Shown here: positions 1 to 5,781 of the stretch, one piece after another
Position numbering within the stretch: the stretch's first letter is position 1
Layout: each line of letters opens with the position of its first letter
From: Rhodoferax sp.
Lineage (GTDB): Bacteria > Pseudomonadota > Gammaproteobacteria > Burkholderiales > Burkholderiaceae_C
Assembly (NCBI GenBank): GCA_028292305.1
Contig: JAQGMQ010000217.1
Coordinates: forward strand, 1 to 6,590
DNA: 6,590 nt
Direction of reading: 5' to 3'
Position numbers and translations under genes: made by a program
Notes under the pieces: model-generated
The model's database searches: none
What the model was told of the DNA's origin: nothing
Seen by the model: the letters and a program-made list of their open reading frames with translations, nothing else

Positions 1-10
1 GAGAGTGCGG

Positions 11-706
11 ATGAACAAGGTCTATGGCAGCGCCGAGGAAGCGCTGCGCGGCGTGGTCAAGGATGGCCAGCTGCTGGCGGTCGGCGGCTTCGGCCTTTGC
101 GGCATTCCGGAGGCGCTGATCGCCGCCCTGCGCGACTCGGGCGTGAAGGGCCTCACCGTCATCTCCAACAACGCGGGCGTCGACGGGTTCGGTCTGGGCG
201 TGCTGCTCGAATCGCGCCAGATCACGAAGATGATCTCCAGCTATGTGGGCGAGAACAAGGAGTTCGAGCGGCAGTACCTGGCCGGCGAACTCGAGCTCGA
301 ATTCACGCCGCAGGGCACGCTCGCCGAAAAGCTGCGCGCAGGCGGCGCCGGCATCCCGGCGTTCTTCACCAAGACCGGCGTCGGCACCATCGTCGCCGAA
401 GGCAAGGAACTGCGCGAGTTCGACGGCGAGACGTACGTGATGGAGCGTTCGCTCGTGCCCGACGTGTCGCTCGTCAAAGCTGCCGTGGCCGACAAGTCCG
501 GCAACCTGCGCTTCAACCTGACGGCCCGCAACTTCAACCCCGCCGCCGCGATGGCCGGCAAGGTCTGCATCGTCGAAGTCGAGAAGATCGTCGAGCTCGG
601 CGAGCTTGCGCCCGACGACATCCACCTGCCGGGCATCTACGTGCACCGCATCGTGCTCAATGCGACGCCCGAGAAGCGCATCGAGAAGAGAACCATCACT
701 TCGTAG
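11..706 (+). CDS. scoA: Succinyl-CoA:3-ketoacid CoA-transferase subunit A
   Basis: This is the small A subunit of a family I CoA-transferase, a cytoplasmic enzyme that moves CoA from succinyl-CoA to acetoacetate so that ketone bodies and PHB-derived acetoacetate can enter acetyl-CoA metabolism. The product is 231 aa, normal for the family. Residues 18-33 (DGQLLAVGGFGLCGIP) fit the family I CoA-transferase signature, with the Gly-rich CoA-binding loop; the GLCGIPE form is typical of SCOT rather than of 3-oxoadipate transferases (PcaI). ISNNAG (51-56) and the ELAPDDIHLPGIYV stretch (198-211) are also SCOT-like. I chose the ATG at 11 over an in-frame GTG at 5 because GAGAG at 1-5 is well placed as its ribosome binding site. 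The upstream promoter is outside the window. It is followed by subunit B in the same orientation after 56 bp. The subfamily (SCOT versus AtoD or PcaI) is inferred from motifs; the CoA-transferase identity itself is secure. Confidence 0.95.
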   Translation: MNKVYGSAEEALRGVVKDGQLLAVGGFGLCGIPEALIAALRDSGVKGLTVISNNAGVDGFGLGVLLESRQITKMISSYVGENKEFERQYLAGELELEFTPQGTLAEKLRAGGAGIPAFFTKTGVGTIVAEGKELREFDGETYVMERSLVPDVSLVKAAVADKSGNLRFNLTARNFNPAAAMAGKVCIVEVEKIVELGELAPDDIHLPGIYVHRIVLNATPEKRIEKRTITS

Positions 707-716
707 ATTTCTTTGC

Positions 717-740
717 GGGACAGATCTTCAGCTCTGTCCC
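717..740 (+). other. Intercistronic RNA hairpin between scoA and scoB
   Basis: The arms GGGACAGA (717-724) and TCTGTCCC (733-740) are perfect complements, giving an 8-bp stem with an 8-nt loop. It starts 10 nt after the scoA stop and ends 9 nt before the scoB ribosome binding site (GGAGAG, 750-755). No T-run follows, so it is not an ordinary intrinsic terminator. A role in mRNA stability, processing or balancing subunit expression is inference only. Confidence 0.5.
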
Positions 741-762
741 CAACTGACTGGAGAGCGTAATC

Positions 763-1398
763 ATGCCTTGGACCCAAGACCAGATGGCCGCACGCGCGGC
801 GCAGGAACTCGAGGACGGCTTCTACGTCAACCTCGGCATCGGCATCCCGACGCTCGTCGCCAATTTCACCGGCGACAAGGAGGTGTGGCTGCAGTCCGAG
901 AACGGCATGCTGGGCATCGGCCCGTTCCCGACGGAGACCCAAGTCGACGCCGACCTGATCAACGCCGGCAAGCAGACCGTGACCACCATCAAGGGCTCGG
1001 CCAACTTCGGCAGCCATGACAGCTTCGCGATGATCCGCGGCGGCAAGATCAACCTCTCGATCCTCGGCGCGATGCAGGTCAGCGAGAAGGGCGACCTGGC
1101 CAACTGGATGATCCCCGGCAAGATGGTCAAGGGCATGGGCGGCGCGATGGACCTGGTGGCCGGCGTCAAGCGCGTGATCGTGCTGATGGAACACGTGGCC
1201 AGGAAGAAGGACGGCACCGAGGACATGAAGATCCTGGCCAAGTGCACGCTGCCACTCACAGGCGTGGGCGTGGTCGACCGCATCATCACCGACCTGGCCG
1301 TGATGGACGTGACGCCCGAAGGCCTGAAGGTGGTCGAACTGGCGCCCGGCGTGAGCCTGGGCCAGCTGCAGGAAAAGACGGGCGTCAAGCTGCTGTAA
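763..1398 (+). CDS. scoB: Succinyl-CoA:3-ketoacid CoA-transferase subunit B
   Basis: This is the catalytic B subunit partnering ScoA in the cytoplasmic heteromeric CoA-transferase. The product is 211 aa, normal for the family. The signature SENG lies at residues 45-48 within LQSENGMLGIGP; Glu46 is the expected catalytic glutamate that forms the enzyme-CoA thioester. YVNLGIGIPTLVANF (21-35), the GDLANWMIPGKMVKGMGGAMDLV block (110-132) and KCTLPLTG...VDRIITDLAV (160-180) closely match the SCOT form rather than AtoA or PcaJ. The ATG is preceded by GGAGAG with a 7-nt spacer, a strong start. It lies 56 bp after scoA and probably shares its transcript. No thiolase or hydroxybutyrate dehydrogenase gene is visible nearby, so the pathway context (ketone-body or PHB turnover) comes from family knowledge only. 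Confidence 0.95.
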   Translation: MPWTQDQMAARAAQELEDGFYVNLGIGIPTLVANFTGDKEVWLQSENGMLGIGPFPTETQVDADLINAGKQTVTTIKGSANFGSHDSFAMIRGGKINLSILGAMQVSEKGDLANWMIPGKMVKGMGGAMDLVAGVKRVIVLMEHVARKKDGTEDMKILAKCTLPLTGVGVVDRIITDLAVMDVTPEGLKVVELAPGVSLGQLQEKTGVKLL

Positions 1399-1407
1399 GC
1401 GGCAAGC

Positions 1408-1490
1408 GCAGGGCGGTTGCGGCGGCCCGCGCAGGGCGGTTGCGGCGGCCCGCCTTCGTCAAACTTGCGGAGCCGCTGCGGCGGCCCCGC
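1408..1490. repeat. Three tandem GC-rich palindromic units (two exact 23-bp copies plus one diverged copy)
   Basis: Positions 1408-1430 and 1431-1453 are identical 23-bp units placed directly head to tail. After 13 bp, a third unit at 1467-1490 aligns to them with about four substitutions and one inserted C. All share the core TGCGGCGGCC, and each can fold with TGCG at the tip: the third into a 10-bp stem, the first two into shorter stems with mismatches. They fill most of the 101-bp gap between the convergent scoB and chemoreceptor genes. This resembles small dispersed intergenic palindromes or duplicated terminators; whether the unit recurs in the genome cannot be seen here. Confidence 0.75.
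1467..1490 (-). terminator. Probable hairpin terminator of the chemoreceptor gene (may act both ways)
   Basis: On the minus strand GCGGGGCCGC (1490-1481) pairs with GCGGCTCCGC (1476-1467) around the tetraloop CGCA, a full 10-bp stem with one G-U pair. It begins 9 nt after the chemoreceptor stop codon. The tract that follows is only AAGTTTGACG, a weak U-run, so termination efficiency is uncertain. Read on the plus strand the stem has one A-C mismatch and is followed by GTGATGTGTT, so it may also slow transcription arriving from scoB. Confidence 0.5.
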
Positions 1491-1499
1491 GTGATGTGT

Positions 1500-3050
1500 T
1501 CAAGCTGCCAGCCGCAACGGTTGCTGGTCCAGCCGGAACACCGACACCGCGTGCACCAGAGGCGCGGCCTGCGTCTTCAGGCTGTCGGCCGCGGCCGCAC
1601 TCTGCTCGACCAGTGCCGCGTTCTGCTGCGTCGCCTGGTCCATCTGCATCACCGCCTCGCCGACCTGGGCCACGCCCGCGCTTTGTTCGCTGCTGGCCGC
1701 GGCGATCTCGCCCATGATGTCGGTCACGCGGCGGATCGCCGACACCACTTCCTGCATCGTGGTGCCGGCCTGGTCCACCAGCGTCGTGCCCTGGCCCACG
1801 CGTTCCACGCTGGCGTTGATCAGCGCCTTGATCTCCTTGGCCGCGTCGGCGCTGCGCCGGGCGAGGCTGCGCACCTCGCTGGCCACCACCGCGAAGCCGC
1901 GGCCCTGTTCACCCGCGCGAGCAGCCTCCACGGCGGCGTTCAGTGCCAGGATGTTGGTCTGGAAGGCGATGCCGTCGATCACGCCGATGATGTCGGCGAT
2001 CCTGCTCGAGCTGTCGTTGATGCCCTTCATGGTGTTCACCACCCGGGCCACCACTTCGCCGCCCTGCACGGCCACGGTCGACGCGCTCAGTGCCAGCTGG
2101 TTCGCCTGGCGGGCGTTGGCGGCGTTCTGCTGCACGGTGGAACTCAGCTCTTCCATCGAGGCGGCCGTTTCTTCCAGGGCACTGGCCTGTTGTTCGGTGC
2201 GGGCCGACAGATCGTTGTTGCCCTGCGCGATCTCGGCGCTGGCCAGCGCCACGCTGTCGGCGTTGATGCGCACGCCGGCCACCACGCGCGACAGGCTGGT
2301 CTGCATGTCGTAGAGCGCATTCAGCAACTGCGCGATCTCGTCCTGCCCCAGGCTCTGGCTGGCCACGGTGAGGTCGCCATCGGCCACGGCGCGCGACACC
2401 TGCACGGCCTTGTGCAGCGGGCGCACCACCGAACGGCTGAACACCACCGCGCCGAAGATGCCCAAAGCGCAGACGATGCTCATCACGGTGAGGCTGATGG
2501 CCGTGGCCCGGCTCGCGCCGGCGGTGGCGTCGGCTGCCACCGCGGCGCTGGCCTTGTGGATCAGCTCGCCCGCGTCATCAAGCAGTTGCGCGGGCTCACG
2601 GTCGATGCCCTGCACCGCCTTGTCGCCGGCCTGCGGGTCGTGTTCGGCGGCCTTGAAGGCGGCAAAACCCTGGCGGTAGGCCTCGCCCATGCGTTGGTGG
2701 GCGACGGCGAATTTGTCGACCGCCTCCTTGCCCGGGCCGGTGGGCAGGCTGCCCTGCAGTTGGCGTGCCTGGTTGGCCACTTCGCGGTCGCGCGCTTCGA
2801 ACGCGCTCCAGTAGCGGTCCAGCTGCTTCGGGTCTTTGCCGCGCAGCAACACGTTCTTCCATTCCTGGGTCTGGGTCTTGAAGTTGTTCAGCATCTCCGA
2901 CACGCCGCGTTCGTTCTCGAAGCTGTCGGCCACCGTGGTGCGGTAGGTGGTGAGCGCCTGGTTCAGCTGGTAGATGCCGAACAGCGCGGCCACGAACAGC
3001 AGCAACAACGCGGTGGCAAAGGCAAGAGGAAGTTTCACGCTGAGCTTCAT
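1500..3050 (-). CDS. Methyl-accepting chemotaxis protein (Tsr/Tar-type architecture)
   Basis: This is a complete inner-membrane chemoreceptor that would signal through CheW and CheA to the flagellar motor. The product is 516 aa. TM1 is at about residues 8-28, followed by a helical periplasmic ligand domain (about 30-183, four-helix-bundle type, with QEWKNVLLRG at 62-71). TM2 is at about 184-205, then a HAMP domain (about 206-255). The cytoplasmic helical hairpin has a canonical tip, IDGIAFQTNILALNAAVEAA (358-377) continuing into RAGEQGRGFAVVASEVR. Methylation-type Glu/Gln clusters are visible at EQQASALEETAASMEEL (286-302) and near 455-483. There is no C-terminal NWETF-like CheR tether; the protein ends RLAA. 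I chose the ATG at 3050 because AAGGA (3061-3057) precedes it by 6 nt and TM1 follows at once. The frame is open upstream to 3302, but that extension would cross the regulatory region. The gene is divergent from the EIIC-EAL gene. The ligand cannot be predicted from sequence. Confidence 0.97.
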   Translation of the reverse strand: MKLSVKLPLAFATALLLLFVAALFGIYQLNQALTTYRTTVADSFENERGVSEMLNNFKTQTQEWKNVLLRGKDPKQLDRYWSAFEARDREVANQARQLQGSLPTGPGKEAVDKFAVAHQRMGEAYRQGFAAFKAAEHDPQAGDKAVQGIDREPAQLLDDAGELIHKASAAVAADATAGASRATAISLTVMSIVCALGIFGAVVFSRSVVRPLHKAVQVSRAVADGDLTVASQSLGQDEIAQLLNALYDMQTSLSRVVAGVRINADSVALASAEIAQGNNDLSARTEQQASALEETAASMEELSSTVQQNAANARQANQLALSASTVAVQGGEVVARVVNTMKGINDSSSRIADIIGVIDGIAFQTNILALNAAVEAARAGEQGRGFAVVASEVRSLARRSADAAKEIKALINASVERVGQGTTLVDQAGTTMQEVVSAIRRVTDIMGEIAAASSEQSAGVAQVGEAVMQMDQATQQNAALVEQSAAAADSLKTQAAPLVHAVSVFRLDQQPLRLAA

Positions 3051-3243
3051 GGTGGTTCCTTGAGGTCCTTGGGGACGCCGGATTGCTGGGGCTGCTGAAA
3101 ACCATTCTGCGGGTAAACACGGGGCGCAGTTGCCTTGTGTCGCCATCGCAACGCGACAGTGCCCGCGTTCTGCGCGCGTCACGGGCGGATAAAGGGGGCC
3201 AACCCGGTCCTGATGCACCGATTCCGAGCTTCGAATCCATGCG

Positions 3244-3286
3244 CCGTTTTGTTTGTTGTGATTTTGATCACATTGATTTAAAACGG
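3244..3286. repeat. Outer inverted repeat framing the CRP-like site
   Basis: CCGTTTT (3244-3250) and AAAACGG (3280-3286) are perfect 7-bp inverted repeats. Their centre (3265) falls within half a base of the centre of the inner TGTGA/TCACA palindrome (3264.5). The gaps to the inner site are 6 bp on the left and 7 bp on the right. The nesting suggests a second operator or a composite site, though two short AT-rich arms could coincide by chance. Confidence 0.45.
3257..3272. promoter_or_regulatory. CRP/Clp-family binding site (TGTGA-N6-TCACA)
   Basis: TGTGA (3257-3261), six bases TTTTGA, then TCACA (3268-3272) match both half sites of the CRP consensus exactly. The same palindrome is recognised by Vfr and by Xanthomonas Clp. 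The centre is about 145 bp upstream of the EIIC-EAL start and 214 bp upstream of the chemoreceptor start. Relative to the plus-strand promoter candidate it would sit near -43, close to a class II activation position. Which CRP-family protein binds it, and in which direction it acts, is inference. Confidence 0.65.
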
Positions 3287-3301
3287 TTAGATCTGTAAAC
3301 A
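3273..3301 (+). promoter_or_regulatory. Candidate promoter of the EIIC-EAL gene
   Basis: A TTGATT -35 element (3273-3278) and a poor TAAACA -10 element (3296-3301) are separated by 17 bp. The predicted start near 3308 would put the CRP-like site at roughly -43, so a weak -10 compensated by an activator is plausible. The -10 matches only three of six consensus bases, so this is a hypothesis. Confidence 0.25.
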
Positions 3302-3409
3302 ATTTTGCGTTGTGTCAATGGGTGGGGCGAACATGCCGGCGCCGGCACGCGACGGGCGGCTCGCATGCCGTTCCCCCGCAACGACCTGTCCGCCATCACC
3401 GGAGAACCT

Positions 3410-5512
3410 ATGCGACCAGCCCTGTTCACGCGGCGTTTTTTCCGGTGGTACTTCGAAGCCACACGGCGCCTGTCGGGTGCGGCGTCGCTGATGGCCATTC
3501 GCGAGACCTTCATCACCCTGCTGCCGTTCTATATCGTGTCGTCGGTGCTCGAATTCTGGCTGCTGGTGTTCGGCGCCACGTCGACCCGGCCGGTACTGGC
3601 CTGGCTCAACCCGGTGTTCGCCCAGATGCAGGGCGGCCTGGCGCAGTTCTTCCCGACCATGGTCTGCCTCGGGCTGGCCTACAACCTGGCCAAGTACCGT
3701 AACCTGCAGGCCCTGTACAGCGGCGCGCTGGCGGTGTTTTGCCTGCACCTCGGCGTGCTGGTGATGAAGGAGAAATACGCGGCCGAGTTCGTGGCGAAGA
3801 TGCTGGGCGTGTCGGCCATCGTGATTCCGTTTTTGGTGGTGGCACTGCTCGACTTCGTGCAGAAGCGCATGTTCAAGGTGGTGCGCGATGTGGGCCTGAG
3901 CCCCTTGCTCACGCGCAGCATCAACCTGATCCTGCCGTCCGTCCTGACGGTGGCCCTGAGCCATGGCGCCCTGACCAGCCTGGCGGCGTTCTTCGGCGCG
4001 TTGCAGAACACCGGCAACCTGCTGGCGCAGTTCCCGGTGGTGGTGCAGGGCGCGGTGCATGTGTTCGTGTCGCACTTTCTGTGGAGCTTCGGGCTGCACG
4101 GCGAAAACCTCTACAACATGGTGATCGGGCAGGATGTGCTGGCAGTGGCCGTGGCACCGGGCTTCACGGTGGCCAGCCTGCTCAGCACCTTTGTCACGTT
4201 CGGCGGCTGCGGCGGCACCCTGTCGTTGCTGCTGGCCATGGCGCTCAATGGCCGGATCACCACGGTGGCCAAGATCTCGGCGCCGATGCAGTTCTTCAAC
4301 ATCAACGAGATCATGGTGTACGGCCACCCCATCGTCTTCAACCCCTACCTGATCCTGCCCTTCATCTTCTTTCCGGTGGTGGGGTTCGTGGTGTCGTATG
4401 CGGTGGTGGCGTCGGGTTTCATCCCGGTGTTCACCAACGTGCAGTGGATGATGCCGCCCGGCTTCAACGCCTATGTGGCTGGCAATGGCAACCTCCTGAC
4501 CATCGCCTTCCAGGTCATGATGCTGTCGCTCGGGGCGGCCATCTATTTTCCGTTTCTGAAGCTCGAAGAGCAGGACTCGCTGGTGCACAAGCTCGAGAAG
4601 CTGTTCTCCGACGACGCACGCCCGCAATGGGACATTTCCCATGCGTCCGAGATGCGTTACGCCAGCAACCACCGCAAGACGCTGGCCATCTACGCCGACG
4701 CGATGCAGGCCATCGACCTGATGTCGTCGGGCCGCATGTGCCTCTGGTACCAGCCCACCATCGACGTGCACACCCAGCAGGTGCACAGCTTCGAAGCGCT
4801 GCTGCGCATCGTCATGCCCGACGGCAGCGTGGTCGGGCCGGCGTTCATCAAGAAACTCGAAGCGGCGGGTTATTCGGATGCGCTCAACACCTGGGTGATT
4901 CAGGAGGCGGTGCGCAATCTTGCCGAATGGAAAGCCCAGGCGTTCGTGCCCAGGATCAGTCTCAACGTGACGGCCGATTTCCTCTCGAGCCTGGCCAATG
5001 TGCGCGGCCTGATCAACCGCCTGGGCACGTTTGCGCCGCAGGTCCGGCTGGAGATGCTGGAGAGTTCGCTGGCCAGCGACTTCCCGCAGACCAAGGCCAA
5101 CGTGGCCCGGTTGGGGCGGGCCGGCATCTCCTTGTCGGTGGACGATTTCGGCAACGGCTATTCGAACTTCGCCTTGTTGAACCAGCTGGACATCGGCACC
5201 ATCAAGCTCGACAAGGGCCTGCTGGAAGAGATCGGCACCGAGACCGGGCGAGTGCTGTACGTGGGGCTGTGCGCGCTGATGAAGCAACTCGGTTACGAGC
5301 TGATTGCCGAAGGGGTGGAGACCCAGGAAGAAGCCGACTTCGTGTGCGCCTGCGGAACCGACGTGATCCAGGGCTTCATCCACGCCGCGGCCATGCCGCC
5401 GAGCGACGCCATGGCCTACGGCCTGCGCGTCGGCTTGACGAGTGTGGCCGGCGGTGCGCTGCTGCGAGGCGCTGGCGCCTGTGTGGGACCGAAGCTCGAA
5501 CACGCCGCCTGA
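3410..5512 (+). CDS. PTS EIIC-like membrane sensor fused to an EAL c-di-GMP phosphodiesterase
   Basis: The 700-aa product combines an N-terminal polytopic domain (about 30-385, some ten hydrophobic segments) of the lactose/cellobiose/chitobiose EIIC type with a C-terminal EAL domain (about 440-675), joined by a charged, probably helical cytoplasmic linker (about 385-440). The EIIC part keeps FLWSFGLHGENLYN (223-236; His230) and FNINEIMVYGHPIVFNP (296-312; Glu300). These correspond to the sugar-binding His and Glu motifs of ChbC-type EIIC proteins, although the usual Pro after that Glu is Ile. The EAL part keeps EALLR (462-466), Asn519, Glu548/Glu551, DDFGNGYSN (578-586), Lys599/Asp601, AEGVE (633-637) and Gln654. 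This is the full metal- and substrate-binding set, so activity (c-di-GMP to pGpG) is expected. No GGDEF, EIIA or EIIB domain is present, which argues for sensing rather than PTS transport. I chose the ATG at 3410 because GGAGA (3401-3405) precedes it; an in-frame ATG at 3365 lacks a good site. The ligand is unknown. Confidence 0.93.
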   Translation: MRPALFTRRFFRWYFEATRRLSGAASLMAIRETFITLLPFYIVSSVLEFWLLVFGATSTRPVLAWLNPVFAQMQGGLAQFFPTMVCLGLAYNLAKYRNLQALYSGALAVFCLHLGVLVMKEKYAAEFVAKMLGVSAIVIPFLVVALLDFVQKRMFKVVRDVGLSPLLTRSINLILPSVLTVALSHGALTSLAAFFGALQNTGNLLAQFPVVVQGAVHVFVSHFLWSFGLHGENLYNMVIGQDVLAVAVAPGFTVASLLSTFVTFGGCGGTLSLLLAMALNGRITTVAKISAPMQFFNINEIMVYGHPIVFNPYLILPFIFFPVVGFVVSYAVVASGFIPVFTNVQWMMPPGFNAYVAGNGNLLTIAFQVMMLSLGAAIYFPFLKLEEQDSLVHKLEKLFSDDARPQWDISHASEMRYASNHRKTLAIYADAMQAIDLMSSGRMCLWYQPTIDVHTQQVHSFEALLRIVMPDGSVVGPAFIKKLEAAGYSDALNTWVIQEAVRNLAEWKAQAFVPRISLNVTADFLSSLANVRGLINRLGTFAPQVRLEMLESSLASDFPQTKANVARLGRAGISLSVDDFGNGYSNFALLNQLDIGTIKLDKGLLEEIGTETGRVLYVGLCALMKQLGYELIAEGVETQEEADFVCACGTDVIQGFIHAAAMPPSDAMAYGLRVGLTSVAGGALLRGAGACVGPKLEHAA

Positions 5513-5647
5513 TCACGCCGCGGCACTGTCGGACTCGTCCTACGCCGACCGAAGATTGTTACTGGCTGAAATATCGGCGGGGCTGGCGTACCGTGCCTCA
5601 GGGTTCGGGAGCGGGTCGGCGGGCCGTGCCATCTGGCGTGGTTCACG

Positions 5648-5681
5648 CGGTGGCAGGCGCCACGCGCCTCCCACCGTTTTT
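5648..5681 (+). terminator. Intrinsic terminator after the EIIC-EAL gene
   Basis: CGGTGG (5648-5653) pairs with CCACCG (5671-5676). After one C-C mismatch, AGGCG (5655-5659) pairs with CGCCT (5665-5669) around a CCACG loop. TTTTT (5677-5681) follows directly, giving an 11-bp GC-rich stem plus U-run, the classic form. It lies 135 bp after the EIIC-EAL stop codon and 97 bp before the CHASE3 start, so it most likely ends the EIIC-EAL transcript. If a promoter lies between 5513 and 5640, it could instead be a leader attenuator for the CHASE3 gene. I see nothing else supportable in 5513-5647. Confidence 0.75.
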
Positions 5682-5736
5682 CCGTCATCCCCGTTTTCCA
5701 CAACCATCGATCCTTGTGTTCGCTGCTGGAGTTAGC

Positions 5737-5781
5737 TTGCCTTTTCGCCCCTGCCCGTTTCGTAGCGCCACGCCCGCATGA
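5737..5781 (+). CDS. Possible 14-codon leader ORF overlapping the CHASE3 start (ATGA)
   Basis: GGAG (5728-5731) lies 5 nt before a TTG (5737) that opens a frame reading MPFRPCPFRSATPA. Its TGA (5779-5781) overlaps the ATG of the CHASE3 gene in an ATGA junction. The CHASE3 start itself has no convincing ribosome binding site, so translational coupling to this short frame would explain how it is read. The start codon is rare and the peptide resembles nothing I know, so this is a weak call based on layout alone. An in-frame GTG at 5716 is an alternative start. Confidence 0.25.
   Translation: MPFRPCPFRSATPA

Larger units (their letters stand above)
3051..3409. other. Divergent intergenic control region
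   Basis: This 359-bp gap separates the start codons of the chemoreceptor (-) and EIIC-EAL (+) genes. I see no gene in it. Positions 3051-3240 are GC-rich and would form a long leader for the chemoreceptor mRNA. Positions 3241-3320 are distinctly AT-rich and hold the CRP-type palindrome, the flanking inverted repeat and the best promoter candidates. On the minus strand a perfect -35 hexamer TTGACA occurs at 3318-3313, but the region 15-18 bp downstream gives only weak -10 matches. No flagellar sigma-28 promoter (TAAA-N-GCCGATAA type) is evident for the chemoreceptor. Confidence 0.7.

Noticed and set aside
1242..3098. A 618-codon open frame on the plus strand
   Set aside because: It lies antisense to the chemoreceptor gene; its translation is His/Arg/Ala-rich and low in recognisable motifs, whereas the minus strand gives an unmistakable chemoreceptor. 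It is a GC-bias artefact.
3148..3163. Possible sigma-54 promoter on the minus strand (GGCAC ... TTGC)
   Set aside because: There are 7 bp between GGCAC and TTGC instead of the required 5, so the -24/-12 spacing is wrong.
3264..3277. Possible FNR site (TTGAT-N4-ATCAA)
   Set aside because: The two halves are TTGAT and TTGAT with CACA between them, a direct repeat rather than the inverted repeat FNR needs.
3051..3302. An 84-residue N-terminal extension of the chemoreceptor
   Set aside because: The extension has no membrane or domain feature, would overlap the CRP-like site, and the internal ATG at 3050 has a good ribosome binding site directly followed by TM1.
3365..3409. Upstream ATG giving the EIIC-EAL protein 15 more residues
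   Set aside because: No convincing ribosome binding site precedes it, while GGAGA stands 4 nt before the ATG at 3410. It remains possible but is less likely.
3287..5503. A 738-codon open frame on the minus strand
   Set aside because: It mirrors the EIIC-EAL gene, is His/Gln/Arg-rich with no domain I recognise, and would cover the divergent promoter region. The plus strand has all the conserved motifs.
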